Assembly: GCA_050944475.1 (NCBI GenBank)
Contig: JBMNRD010000001.1
Span: forward strand, 186,001 to 250,000
DNA: 64,000 nt
Source: RGIG5612 sp050944475
GTDB taxonomy: Bacteria > Bacillota > Clostridia > Lachnospirales > Lachnospiraceae
Direction of reading: 5' to 3'
Made by a program: the position numbers and the translations under genes
In this document: one piece after another, positions 63,870 through 64,000 of the stretch
Layout of the letters: each line of letters begins with the position of its first letter
Numbering within the stretch: position 1 is the first letter of the stretch
The notes under the pieces: generated by a model
What the model was told of the DNA's origin: nothing
Seen by the model: the letters and a program-made list of their open reading frames with translations, nothing else
Databases searched by the model: none

Positions 63870-64000
63870 TAAACGATACTTCTTTTTGGTTTGTGTTGTG
63901 CTTTGTGTCGTTTGTGTTGTGCTACGCTCGCCCGCAATAAGGGGCCGACATGGCACGCACTATACTCAGGCTGCGCCAAAGGCTTGCCTTCGTTAAGTGC

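Overview
The window reads as chromosomal DNA of a low- to mid-GC Gram-positive anaerobe of the class Clostridia, probably an uncultured or gut-type member. The evidence is the many lipoproteins with a lipobox, two proteins with sortase-type C-termini (PQTGD, IPKTGD), a SigI/RsgI sigma-anti-sigma pair, a 2-oxoacid:ferredoxin oxidoreductase, a tungstate ABC transporter and the absence of any outer-membrane gene. No rRNA, tRNA, CRISPR array or intact insertion sequence was recognised. The right edge carries what looks like a decaying mobile-element fragment.

Layout, left to right. 0.2-6.5 kb: a DUF2202 ferritin-like lipoprotein, a beta-carbonic anhydrase, a DUF364 protein and a methyltransferase behind a long structured leader, a leucine-rich-repeat surface protein, and a lipoprotein with a Thr/Pro linker. 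6.7-13.3 kb: a complete phosphate regulon, pstS-pstC-pstA-pstB-phoU-phoP-phoR, with two near-duplicate hairpins between pstS and pstC. 13.6-14.6 kb: thiamine pyrophosphokinase and a DUF503 protein. 14.8-19.8 kb: a surface-protein operon (small protein, sortase-type protein, transglutaminase-like lipoprotein, Pro-Gln-linker lipoprotein). 20-21.9 kb: a membrane-embedded LuxR regulator with a small lipoprotein. 22-29.6 kb: two large paralogous 7TM-GAF-GGDEF(degenerate)-EAL proteins around an intact diguanylate cyclase, followed at 29.7-36.2 kb by a four-gene exopolysaccharide-type operon (receiver protein, HEAT protein, family-2 glycosyltransferase, membrane glycoside hydrolase). c-di-GMP signalling and polysaccharide synthesis therefore sit side by side.

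36.6-47.1 kb: a TSCPD protein, a GtrA-alcohol dehydrogenase in-frame fusion, a lipoprotein, then a sigI-rsgI operon plus a related lipoprotein. Both the RsgI ectodomain and this lipoprotein end in long poly-aspartate tails, and three copies of one promoter-like motif (ACCCCGRTTTT, 12 bases, CCGTAWTCT) lie in front of sigI and of the lipoprotein gene. I regard this as the most interesting system in the window. It is followed by DUF3048, SGNH hydrolase, Ldh-type dehydrogenase and phosphoglucose isomerase genes. 47.3-54.3 kb: an M18 aminopeptidase, a polysaccharide deacetylase, and a galactoside module consisting of a galactokinase that overlaps an MFS-permease/GH2-glycosidase fusion. 54.4-56.8 kb: tupC-tupB-tupA, in which the tungstate-binding protein appears circularly permuted. 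57.3-60.0 kb: korDABC. 60.1-64 kb: purC, a TPR/coiled-coil protein, a short XRE-like protein and the mobile-element remnant.

All calls come from reading the sequence. No database search was run, so family names rest on recognised motifs, and start sites on ribosome-binding sites that I could see.
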